A stretch of 5,110 bases of DNA. Source: Dehalococcoidales bacterium (GTDB lineage: Bacteria; Chloroflexota; Dehalococcoidia; Dehalococcoidales; UBA5760). The notes below the pieces were generated by a model that was not told the DNA's origin, did not search any database, and worked only from the letters and a program-made list of their open reading frames with translations. Below are positions 1 through 5,110 of this stretch, in pieces (position 1 is the first letter of the stretch; every line of letters begins with the position of its first letter). The position numbers were made by a program, and so were the translations under genes. The stretch spans positions 1 to 5,110 of the forward strand of contig JAQTTS010000177.1 in NCBI GenBank assembly GCA_028710655.1, read 5' to 3'.

Positions 1-2
1 CA

Positions 3-596
3 CGTCCCATCAAAGGCACCCGCCCGAGAGGAAAGACCCCCGAGGAAGACAAGGCGTTAGCCATAGAGCTTCTCAACAGCACAAAAGAGCGAGCCGAGAA
101 CATTATGATTGTCGACTTAGAGAGAAACGACCTGGGCCGCGTATGCCGTTTCGGCACCGTCAAGGTGACCGAACTGGTGATACTGGAGATATTCCCTACC
201 GTATTTCACCTTACCTCTACCGTGGAAGGCAGGCTCAGGGAGGGTAAGAACGGCATCGACCTGATTAAAGCTACCTTCCCCGGCGGTTCCATAACAGGAG
301 CCCCCAAGATACGCTCAATGGAGATTATCGACGAACTGGAACCGACCAAAAGGAGCATCTATACCGGTAATATCGGCTATCTAAGCTTTAACGGCGACCT
401 TGACCTCAATATAGTTATTCGGACCTTTCTGGTCAAAGGTAGCAAATCCTACTTCCAGGTGGGCGGTGCCGTCGTCTATGATTCCGACCCTGAGGCCGAG
501 TACCAGGAAACGCTGGATAAGGCAAGAGCGCTGATTGACGCCCTGAACAAGGCAACAACTGAGGGAACTGAAGACGGATATGGTTATAGTAATTGA
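3..596 (+). CDS. pabB: Aminodeoxychorismate synthase component I, C-terminal part (5' end outside window)
   Basis: This subunit converts chorismate, with ammonia from PabA, to 4-amino-4-deoxychorismate, the first step of p-aminobenzoate and folate synthesis in the cytoplasm. The frame is open from the window edge, so the start lies upstream. The 197 visible residues are the C-terminal half of the chorismate-binding domain. It opens with RPIKGTRPRG (nt 3-32), followed by KERAENIM and DLERNDLGRV (nt 114-143). Then come FPGGSITGAPK (nt 276-308) and an IRT/GGAVVYDSDPEAEYQET C-terminal block. All conserved blocks are intact. In this family PIKGT, whose Lys (nt 12-14) is the catalytic lysine described for E. 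coli PabB, marks aminodeoxychorismate synthase, whereas TrpE has PIAGT. The pabA and pabC neighbours agree. Its last 17 nt overlap pabA. Anthranilate synthase is the main alternative and is much less likely. Confidence 0.93.
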   Translation, partial: RPIKGTRPRGKTPEEDKALAIELLNSTKERAENIMIVDLERNDLGRVCRFGTVKVTELVILEIFPTVFHLTSTVEGRLREGKNGIDLIKATFPGGSITGAPKIRSMEIIDELEPTKRSIYTGNIGYLSFNGDLDLNIVIRTFLVKGSKSYFQVGGAVVYDSDPEAEYQETLDKARALIDALNKATTEGTEDGYGYSN

Positions 597-1179
597 TAAC
601 TACGATTCATTTGTTTACAATCTCGCCCAGTACCTGGGCGAACTGGGATGGGAACCGCTGGTCTACCGAAATGACCAGGTAACCCTAGAACAAATCGAGA
701 GCCTCGGCCCTTCCCACATTATCATCTCCCCGGGACCAGGTACCCCCCTCGACGCGGGAATCTCTAACGACATTATACGCCGCTTCGCCAGGGCCATTCC
801 CATCCTCGGTGTCTGCCTGGGCCACCAGTGTATCGGGTATGCCTATGGCGCCCAGGTCGTCCATGCCCCTATTCCCACACACGGTAAGAGTTCCCTGATC
901 TACCATGACGGCAGGATGATATACCGGGGCCTGCCCAGACCATTCGAGGCAGGCCGTTACCACTCCCTGGTAATAAAAGAGTCTACGCTCCCTGCGGCAC
1001 TGGAACTGACCGCAATGACCGGCGACGGGGTAGTAATGGGAATCCGGCACAAAGAATATGTCGTTGAAGGGGTACAGTTTCACCCGGAGTCAATAATGAC
1101 CGATGTCGGCCACGATATACTGAAGAATTTCCTCAGCTTTTCACAGCCGAGCTGGCCCAGGGAGCAGACCGGTGAGTAA
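580..1179 (+). CDS. pabA: Aminodeoxychorismate synthase component II (glutamine amidotransferase, PabA/TrpG type)
   Basis: This 199-residue class I glutamine amidotransferase hydrolyses glutamine and channels ammonia to PabB. It has the family's usual length and begins with the standard IDNYDSFVYNL segment (residues 5-15). The oxyanion region PGPGTP is at 51-56. The nucleophile elbow GVCLGHQ is at 77-83 (Cys79), HGK.S at 101-105, YHS at 127-129, and the catalytic His168/Glu170 lie in FHPES. All catalytic residues are present. The ATG at 580 sits inside the end of pabB, an arrangement that suggests translational coupling; GAGGGA at 561-566 is the only nearby purine-rich element and is rather far for a ribosome site. 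PabA and TrpG cannot be separated by these motifs alone, and the protein may also serve anthranilate synthase. The assignment to pABA synthesis rests on the flanking pabB and pabC. The tail after about residue 188 is unconserved. Confidence 0.93.
   Translation: MVIVIDNYDSFVYNLAQYLGELGWEPLVYRNDQVTLEQIESLGPSHIIISPGPGTPLDAGISNDIIRRFARAIPILGVCLGHQCIGYAYGAQVVHAPIPTHGKSSLIYHDGRMIYRGLPRPFEAGRYHSLVIKESTLPAALELTAMTGDGVVMGIRHKEYVVEGVQFHPESIMTDVGHDILKNFLSFSQPSWPREQTGE
1159..1164 (+). promoter_or_regulatory. Ribosome binding site of pabC
   Basis: AGGGAG lies 7 nt before the GTG at 1172, inside the end of pabA. It supports the GTG as the start of pabC, although that codon overlaps the pabA stop within GTGAGTAA. 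Confidence 0.6.
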
Positions 1180-2023
1180 TGTCGTCTACCTGAATGGTTT
1201 TCTGATACCCCGCAGCCGGGCTAAGCTACCCGCTCTGGACTACGGTTTTCTCTACGGAGCCGGCCTCTTCGAGACTATGCGCGCCTACGAGGGGCAGGTG
1301 TTCCGCCTGGAGAGCCACTTAAACCGTCTGAACCGTTCCGCCGAATTACTGGAGATACCGGTCAGAGTACCAGAGCTGAGAAGTGCGATAAGAGAAACCA
1401 TCGAGGCGAACCGGCTCAGCAATGCCCGCATCCGCGTCACTATCTCCGCCGGCGAGGGGGAAATGTCCCCCGATCCCAAGACATGCCGCAAGCCCACGGT
1501 GCTGGTACTGGCGGAGCCCTATCAGCCCTACCCTCAAGAGGTCTACCGGAGAGGCTTCCGGACAGTTATCTCGTCTATCCACCGCAATAGCCAATCGCCT
1601 CTGTCCGGACTGAAATCAGTCAGTTACCTGGAAAGTCTCCTCGCCAGGCAGCAGGCCAGAGAAAAGGGGAATGACGAAGCCATCTGTCTCAATGACAAAG
1701 GATTTCTTGCCGAGGCCAGCATGAGCAACCTCTTTCTGGTAAGCGATGGTATACTGAGAACACCGGGGGAAAGGAGCGGCATTCTTCCCGGAATTACCCG
1801 GAGCGTGATTCTGGAGCTGGCCGGTAAGCTGGGTATCAGTGTACTTGAAGAGGACATCAGACCGATTGAGCTTTTCCAGTCCCAGGAAGCTTTTCTGACC
1901 AACTCGCTCATCGAGGTGATGCCCCTTACCGAGATAGAAGGGAAGCCCGTTGCCTCAGGGAGGCCGGGGGCCCTCAGCAAGAGACTGCTTGCGGAATATC
2001 GGGAACTGGTACTCACCGGCTGA
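1172..2023 (+). CDS. pabC: 4-amino-4-deoxychorismate lyase (class IV PLP aminotransferase fold)
   Basis: This 283-residue fold-type IV PLP enzyme probably splits 4-amino-4-deoxychorismate into p-aminobenzoate and pyruvate, completing pABA synthesis begun by its two upstream neighbours. It starts at GTG with a good ribosome site. Its first four codons overlap the end of pabA by 8 nt. Family marks in order are YGFLYGAGLFETMR (24-37), HLNRL (49-53), the Schiff-base lysine in GLKSVSYLES (Lys148), and AEASMSNLFLV (180-190), whose Glu181 should contact the PLP ring nitrogen. The phosphate-cup segment is GILPGITR (203-210), and TNSLIEVMPL is at 243-252. The last resembles the TNAL..VMP block of E. 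coli PabC. The same fold includes branched-chain and D-alanine aminotransferases, which sequence reading alone separates poorly. The lyase call depends largely on operon context. Confidence 0.85.
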   Translation: MSNVVYLNGFLIPRSRAKLPALDYGFLYGAGLFETMRAYEGQVFRLESHLNRLNRSAELLEIPVRVPELRSAIRETIEANRLSNARIRVTISAGEGEMSPDPKTCRKPTVLVLAEPYQPYPQEVYRRGFRTVISSIHRNSQSPLSGLKSVSYLESLLARQQAREKGNDEAICLNDKGFLAEASMSNLFLVSDGILRTPGERSGILPGITRSVILELAGKLGISVLEEDIRPIELFQSQEAFLTNSLIEVMPLTEIEGKPVASGRPGALSKRLLAEYRELVLTG

Positions 2024-2025
2024 AT

Positions 2026-3369
2026 TTGATCCAAAAATGGTACACCAGGTGCTTTTATCTCTACCGTTACTGTGCTTTAATCTATGGCGTGGGAAGGCAA
2101 GGGGGCAACATCGACTCCGCTGTTAACAATAGAGAGTTCCGTCCGTTTGACTGTTTTAGGATCACCATCTTCGGCCTCGCCACGACGGCTCTCTGGAGCA
2201 GTCTGCACAGTATCATCCTGCCGCTCAGGATAATGGAATTTGTCCCCGAATCGCAAAAAGCGACCTGCCTCGGGCTGCTTACTTTTACCGGCCTGCTCCT
2301 GGCGATAGCCGTCCAACCGATTGCCGGAATGGCCAGTGATCGCTCCGGGTCCGGGTGGGGACGGAGACGTCCTTTCATCTTTGTCGGCGGTATACTGACG
2401 CTGTCGTTCCTGCCCGGAATAGGCCTCGCCGGTAGCTTAGCCACCCTCGTTGCCATCTATTACCTGTTGCAGGCCGGCGCCAATACCGCACTGGGCCCGT
2501 ACCAAGCCCTTATTCCAGACCTGGTGCCGGCAGATAAACGAGGGCTTGCTTCAGGAATAAAAAACCTGATCGATGTACTGGGCGGGTTCACTTTCGTCTG
2601 GTTGGTAGGCCAGTTAATGGACCGCTATTCTCCTGGACCGGGAAGCCAGTGGCTATGGTTGAGCCTGGGCGCACTGGCCGCCGTCTTCCTGGGTACCATG
2701 GTCTTTACCATACTGACGGTCAGGGAACCACCCGGAGCCAGCGGCCCCAGGCTATCTTTCCTGACCACACTGGCGAAAAGCTTCCGGATCGATACCAAGG
2801 CAAACCCCGATTACATCCGTTTCCTGCTCTCCCGTCTCTTTTTTATTATCCCACTGACCACCTTCCAGGTGTTCGGTTTATACTTCTTCCGTGATGTCGC
2901 CGGTGTTCCTAACCCCGCTGTGGTGATGGGCAACTTTATTCTGGTCTCCGGCGGCTGTATGCTGGCGACAACATACCTCGCCGGCCGTCTCTCAGACAGG
3001 ATGGGCAGGAGGCCGGTCGCTCTTATCTCGGGAATCATCAGTACGGCAGGGGTCGGGTTCCTGTTCTTCTTTCACAGCTACCTCTTGATGCTCCTTTCCT
3101 CCGCCCTGATGGGCATTGGCTTCGGCGGCCTGATGAGCAGCAACTGGGCTCTGGCAGTAGACCTGGTACCCAAGGAGAAAGCCGGGCAATACATCGGTCT
3201 GACTAACCTGGCTACTGCCGGCGGCTCGGCGCTGGCCCGCCTGAACGGGCCGATGATCGACTTCTTCAACGTCCGCAGCCCCGGCTCGGGCTACTCGGTC
3301 ATGCTCTTAGCCGCCTTCATATTTCTCATTGCCAGCTCAACTCTATTATGCCGGATTAAGAAAAGATAG
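2026..3369 (+). CDS. MFS transporter, GPH/SLC45 (sucrose-transporter-like) type
   Basis: This is a major facilitator superfamily membrane transporter of up to 447 residues with about twelve hydrophobic segments. The loop 2-3 signature GMASDRSGSGWGRRRPF is at residues 101-117. Its pseudo-repeat, AGRLSDRMGRRP, is at 319-330 in the second half. A loop block with PYQALIPDLVP (158-168) has a counterpart DLVPKEKAGQYIG (379-391). The SDR...GRRRPF form and the xLxPDLVP block recall the glycoside-pentoside-hexuronide and SLC45/sucrose-transporter groups; the substrate cannot be read. The start is uncertain. TTG at 2026 is 2 nt past the pabC stop but lacks a ribosome site, and the resulting 21 residues are Tyr/Cys-rich and unlike a transporter leader. 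GTG at 2089 gives 426 residues. A role in exporting or importing pABA-related compounds is possible only by position. The 3' end overlaps the opposing VTT gene by 24 nt. Confidence 0.88.
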   Translation: MIQKWYTRCFYLYRYCALIYGVGRQGGNIDSAVNNREFRPFDCFRITIFGLATTALWSSLHSIILPLRIMEFVPESQKATCLGLLTFTGLLLAIAVQPIAGMASDRSGSGWGRRRPFIFVGGILTLSFLPGIGLAGSLATLVAIYYLLQAGANTALGPYQALIPDLVPADKRGLASGIKNLIDVLGGFTFVWLVGQLMDRYSPGPGSQWLWLSLGALAAVFLGTMVFTILTVREPPGASGPRLSFLTTLAKSFRIDTKANPDYIRFLLSRLFFIIPLTTFQVFGLYFFRDVAGVPNPAVVMGNFILVSGGCMLATTYLAGRLSDRMGRRPVALISGIISTAGVGFLFFFHSYLLMLLSSALMGIGFGGLMSSNWALAVDLVPKEKAGQYIGLTNLATAGGSALARLNGPMIDFFNVRSPGSGYSVMLLAAFIFLIASSTLLCRIKKR

Positions 3370-3963
3370 GGGCGGTATCCAGCCCTGAGCACCGGCAAAG
3401 GCTATCGCTCCGTAGGCCAGCGTCCTCCCCGCCAAGCAGGCCAGGTAGAATTTCCACAGGGGAAAGCGCAGGGCACCGGCCGCTATCCCAAAGAGATCAA
3501 AGGGAAAGACGGGCACCAGGTTAAAGCCGAAGATAACCCAAAAGCCCCACTTCTTTATCCACCCCTGCACCCGTTCGTAGGCCTTCCTCTTGTCCAGCTT
3601 CAGAATCGCCCGGCCGCTGTACCCTGCCATGTAGCTGGTCAGCTCACCAACGGCAGCGCCGCCACCGCCGGCCAGTCCGATAAGGGCAGGATGCAGACAA
3701 GGAATAGTACCGAGACCGAAATAGATCCAGAAGCTGGGGATAGGGACAAGAACGGTAGCGTTCCAGAGCATGCTGCCCAAGAAAATACCGGGGTAGCTTA
3801 AAGCACCGAGTTCGGTAATGCTGTCTCGATACCGGATGATGACGACCGTGATGAAAACCACCGTGGCGATACCCAGAACGGGAAGGACTTTCCCCTTCAT
3901 CACTGCTTCCAGCCAGTTCCTCTTCTCACCGAGCTGCCCATCACGGCTAAATATACTACGCAT
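3346..3963 (-). CDS. VTT-domain (DedA/YqaA-like) integral membrane protein
   Basis: This 205-residue membrane protein belongs to the VTT (formerly SNARE-associated/DedA) group, whose characterised members act in lipid transport or scrambling and membrane homeostasis; the role here is not known. After a charged 21-residue lead there is a first membrane helix (about 26-44). Helices follow near 55-85 (with a PIPSFW turn) and 92-115, then an amphipathic charged stretch 122-139 and helices 140-166 and 170-192. Family-type marks are GELTSYMAGYSGR (106-118), the NLVPVFPFDLFGIAAGALRF block (148-167) with its prolines and Asp, and AGR at 178-180. The length suits the family. ATG at 3963 has no clear ribosome site. 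ATG at 3900 (residue 22) has GGAAG 5 nt upstream and leaves the usual short lead, so it may be the true start. It is transcribed towards the MFS gene and overlaps its end. Confidence 0.85.
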   Translation of the reverse strand: MRSIFSRDGQLGEKRNWLEAVMKGKVLPVLGIATVVFITVVIIRYRDSITELGALSYPGIFLGSMLWNATVLVPIPSFWIYFGLGTIPCLHPALIGLAGGGGAAVGELTSYMAGYSGRAILKLDKRKAYERVQGWIKKWGFWVIFGFNLVPVFPFDLFGIAAGALRFPLWKFYLACLAGRTLAYGAIAFAGAQGWIPPLSFLNPA

Positions 3964-4122
3964 TTGGTCTCTATATTAGCATATTCGAGAGGGGAGAACG
4001 TAAAACTGAACAGACAGGGCAAAGAGGACAACATGAACTTCATGAAGCCAGACCGAATCAGGCCGCGCATAGTCTGCAGCAACGTACATCCAGGGTATTC
4101 TAACAGACTATAGCCCTCTCAC

Positions 4123-4161
4123 TACCGGTTTTAAAATCTAAACATTTCCTAAATACCGGTA
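4123..4161. repeat. Paired TACCGGT boxes upstream of the promoter
   Basis: TACCGGT occurs at 4123-4129 and again at 4154-4160, where TACCGGTA is a perfect 8-bp palindrome. The starts are 31 bp apart, close to three helical turns, so proteins bound at both would face the same side. The second box ends 8 nt before the -35 hexamer, where activators often bind. Both are followed by AT-rich sequence ending in AAAAT. A role as regulator sites is inferred from position only. Confidence 0.4.
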
Positions 4162-4168
4162 AAATAGC

Positions 4169-4196
4169 TTGTAATACATCCCGGATGTATTATAAT
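4169..4196 (+). promoter_or_regulatory. Sigma-70-type promoter of the small membrane protein gene
   Basis: TTGTAA (4169-4174) and a perfect TATAAT (4191-4196) are separated by 16 nt. Transcription should begin near 4203, giving a leader of nearly 60 nt that contains the AAGGAGGG ribosome site before the ATG at 4261. Because the in-frame GTG at 4198 would lie upstream of or at the transcript start, this promoter also argues against a longer protein. Confidence 0.72.
4172..4192. promoter_or_regulatory. Operator-like perfect inverted repeat between -35 and -10
   Basis: Arms TAATACATCC (4172-4181) and GGATGTATTA (4183-4192) are perfect reverse complements around one central C. With one mismatch the symmetry extends to 4169-4195, covering the whole -35 hexamer and most of the -10. 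It lies upstream of the expected transcript start, so it is a DNA site rather than an RNA hairpin. Its size and placement fit a dimeric repressor that would exclude RNA polymerase. The regulator is unknown and no regulator gene is visible in the window. Confidence 0.65.
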
Positions 4197-4242
4197 AGTG
4201 ACTGAAAGCTGGTGTGCTTTTCCCATCGATCATGGCAGATAT

Positions 4243-4250
4243 AAGGAGGG
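4243..4250 (+). promoter_or_regulatory. Ribosome binding site of the small membrane protein gene
   Basis: AAGGAGGG is the strongest Shine-Dalgarno sequence in the window. It ends 10 nt before the ATG at 4261, slightly long spacing but workable. It decides the start: the in-frame GTG at 4198 has no such element. Confidence 0.7.
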
Positions 4251-4260
4251 CTACCTAAAT

Positions 4261-4599
4261 ATGAACAGGACCTGGAAGTCAAAGACGGCGAGCATCCTGA
4301 TGATAATAGGAGGTTTTCTGGGCGTTATCTTCGGCATCGTAGTGGCGGCTATCAGTAGCCCCGCCGGGGCAGTGGCCGCCGAGATGCTCCCTGTATTCGG
4401 GGTCTTCCTGGAAGGTATCGGCCCGGGGTTAATCGCTCTAGGTATAGTAGCCATAGTAGCCGGTATTATCACGCGGAGAAGAAACAAATGGGGGCTTGCG
4501 CTGGCAGGGGCAATCTGTTCCATGTTCCCCATTCTACCCCTGGGAATAGTCGCTATTATATTTGTTGCTATGGGCAAGAAGGAGTACACCCAGACCTAA
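4261..4599 (+). CDS. Small three-helix membrane protein (DUF4064-like layout), function unknown
   Basis: This is a 112-residue hydrophobic protein with no recognised catalytic motif. A short basic lead (NRTWKSK) precedes a glycine-rich helix at about 10-31 containing IIGGFLGVIFGIV. A second helix lies near 53-71 and ends in the basic turn TRRRNKW. A third spans roughly 77-104, broken by Pro90 and Pro93, with a short charged tail MGKKEYTQT. The GG..LG..FG pattern, the mid-protein RRR.KWGLAL turn and the length resemble small membrane proteins grouped as DUF4064, a resemblance noted by eye only. The basic lead suggests the N-terminus is inside. The ATG at 4261 is chosen because of the upstream AAGGAGGG and because the promoter places the transcript start past the GTG at 4198. 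The gene stands alone, has its own well-formed promoter with an operator-like palindrome, and is therefore likely controlled by an external signal. Confidence 0.8.
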   Translation: MNRTWKSKTASILMIIGGFLGVIFGIVVAAISSPAGAVAAEMLPVFGVFLEGIGPGLIALGIVAIVAGIITRRRNKWGLALAGAICSMFPILPLGIVAIIFVAMGKKEYTQT

Positions 4600-4687
4600 A
4601 TCACGCGCTATGCTCCTATGATATCCCCAAGGCAACCAGCTTTTTCCAGCATATAGCATATGATGAGGTATCCGCTTATAAACATCA

Positions 4688-4714
4688 CTTAGGGTATTCT
4701 CTAAATACCTTGAG
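4688..4714. repeat. Inverted repeat upstream of the PAS gene
   Basis: CTTAGGGTATT (4688-4698) and AATACCTTGAG (4704-4714) form an 11-position stem with two G-T pairs around a 5-nt centre (CTCTA); the inner GGTATT/AATACC is perfect. No T-tract follows on either strand, so an intrinsic terminator is unlikely. It overlaps the -35 of the candidate PAS-gene promoter and may be a regulator site, or simply a stabilising hairpin at the end of the upstream transcript. Confidence 0.4.
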
Positions 4715-4737
4715 TTATGGTGGATCGTTGCTCTAAT
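4710..4737 (+). promoter_or_regulatory. Candidate promoter of the PAS-domain gene
   Basis: TTGAGT (4710-4715) and TCTAAT (4732-4737) are 16 nt apart and match the sigma-70 hexamers at 4 and 5 of 6 positions. The transcript would start near 4744, about 16 nt before the ATG, just enough to include the weak CAGG ribosome site. The 160-nt stretch from 4600 to 4759 otherwise shows no gene. Confidence 0.4.
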
Positions 4738-4759
4738 TACGGCTTATGCTCAGGTTGAA

Positions 4760-5110
4760 ATGAAAGACAAAGACAGCGATAAAACTAAAAGGCAGTTGAT
4801 ACAGGAGCTTGAGGCAATACGCCGGCGCATTGCCGGACTGGAGGCATCAGCAGCTGGGAGCCAGTTCATAGCAAGAGACAGGAGTGGTGAGATACAGAGG
4901 CTGTTCGTGCAAGGGCCGGTAGTTGTCTTCCGGTGGCGGGCCGAAAAAGGCTGGCCGGTCGAGTATGTTTCTCCGAACCTCGAGAGTCAATTCGGCTACA
5001 GGCCGGTTGATTTTACCGGCGGCGGGATATCATACCGCGACGTAATCCATCCGGAGGACCTACCACATATATTAGAGGAATTAGAGCGATGTGATGGGAA
5101 CGGCAAAGAA
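4760..5110 (+). CDS. PAS-domain sensory protein, N-terminal part (3' end outside window)
   Basis: The frame stays open to the window edge, giving 117 residues of a larger protein. Residues 1-32 are charged with regular Leu/Ile spacing (QLIQELEAIRRRIAGLEA), as in the short coiled coils that precede PAS domains in soluble sensor proteins; there is no membrane segment. A PAS domain of the PAS_3-like kind begins near residue 48. It shows GPVVVFRWR (52-60), GWPVEYVSPNLESQFGY (64-80) and YRDVIHPEDLPHI (92-104), the last being the conserved HPEDL block. Such beginnings are common in cytoplasmic histidine kinases and diguanylate cyclases; the output domain lies beyond the window, so the class is open. 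No in-frame ATG, GTG or TTG occurs between the stop at 4679 and the ATG at 4760, which fixes the start. The ribosome site is weak (CAGG, 5 nt upstream). Confidence 0.85.
   Translation, partial: MKDKDSDKTKRQLIQELEAIRRRIAGLEASAAGSQFIARDRSGEIQRLFVQGPVVVFRWRAEKGWPVEYVSPNLESQFGYRPVDFTGGGISYRDVIHPEDLPHILEELERCDGNGKE

Larger units (their letters stand above)
3964..4260. other. Divergent intergenic region between the VTT gene and the small membrane protein gene
   Basis: The 297 nt between the two divergent genes hold no convincing protein gene. The right half is AT-rich and contains the promoter, operator-like palindrome and TACCGGT boxes listed separately. The left half contains a 6-bp-arm palindrome (CATGAA, C, TTCATG at 4032-4044). 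No good promoter for the VTT gene was found; TATGCT and TAATAT hexamers occur just before its ATG on the - strand without a matching -35. Confidence 0.6.

Noticed and set aside
685..1083. 132-codon open frame on the - strand opposite pabA
   Set aside because: It lies wholly opposite a gene with all catalytic motifs; the protein shows no recognisable domain and there is no ribosome site or promoter.
1624..2034. 136-codon open frame on the - strand opposite the end of pabC
   Set aside because: Ser/Leu-rich translation typical of the antisense of a GC-rich gene; no motif, and pabC is clearly real.
2082..2456. 124-codon open frame on the - strand opposite the start of the MFS gene
   Set aside because: Arg/Pro-rich, no domain, and it covers conserved MFS motifs on the other strand.
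3355..3386. Intrinsic terminator for the VTT gene on the - strand
   Set aside because: A GGGC/GCCC hairpin (3370-3385) is followed on the - strand by a T-rich run, but the stem has a mismatch, the run is interrupted, and it lies inside the coding end of the gene.
3900..4082. 60-codon hydrophobic open frame on the - strand whose TGA overlaps ATG 3900 of the VTT gene
   Set aside because: The TGATG junction looks like coupling, but the frame overlaps the VTT lead, has no clear ribosome site and shows no family resemblance; most likely chance.
4251..4589. 112-codon open frame on the - strand opposite the small membrane protein gene
   Set aside because: Mirror of a hydrophobic gene; the + strand has a promoter, ribosome site and sensible membrane protein.
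4642..4664. Repeated CATAT elements (CATATAGCATATG) after the small membrane protein gene
   Set aside because: Short AT-rich self-complementary sequence with no stable stem and no T-tract; not a terminator or a mobile-element end.
4488..4736. 82-codon + strand open frame running out of the small membrane protein gene
   Set aside because: Out of frame with that gene for much of its length, no ribosome site, and a composition unlike a folded protein.

Overview
The window looks like ordinary bacterial chromosome of medium-to-high GC content, with compact gene packing and an AT-rich regulatory island near 4.1-4.2 kb. The pabB-pabA-pabC order, the codon style and the mix of a small helical membrane protein with a PAS sensory protein would fit a Dehalococcoidia-like Chloroflexota genome. 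That placement is a guess from general impression; no rRNA or other marker gene is present to support it.

Positions 1-2023 hold a tightly overlapping folate-precursor operon on the + strand. It contains the C-terminal part of aminodeoxychorismate synthase component I (pabB, cut by the window edge), the glutamine amidotransferase component (pabA, 17-nt overlap) and 4-amino-4-deoxychorismate lyase (pabC, 8-nt overlap, GTG start). Together they turn chorismate plus glutamine into p-aminobenzoate. The PIKGT motif in the first protein argues for pabB rather than trpE.

A major facilitator transporter of the GPH/SLC45-like type follows almost without a gap (2026-3369). Its true start is uncertain. 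It converges on a VTT/DedA-like membrane protein gene on the - strand (3346-3963), and the two genes overlap by 24 nt at their 3' ends.

A roughly 300-nt divergent intergenic region (3964-4260) separates the VTT gene from a small three-helix membrane protein gene (4261-4599). It carries the clearest regulatory structure in the window: a strong sigma-70-type promoter whose spacer is filled by a perfect 10-bp inverted repeat, preceded by two TACCGGT boxes 31 bp apart.

After a 160-nt intergenic stretch with another inverted repeat and a candidate promoter, a PAS-domain sensory protein begins at 4760 and runs off the end. The window shows no RNA gene, CRISPR array, insertion sequence or obvious novel system. 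The most interesting items are the operator-like palindrome and the less certain inverted repeat before the PAS gene.
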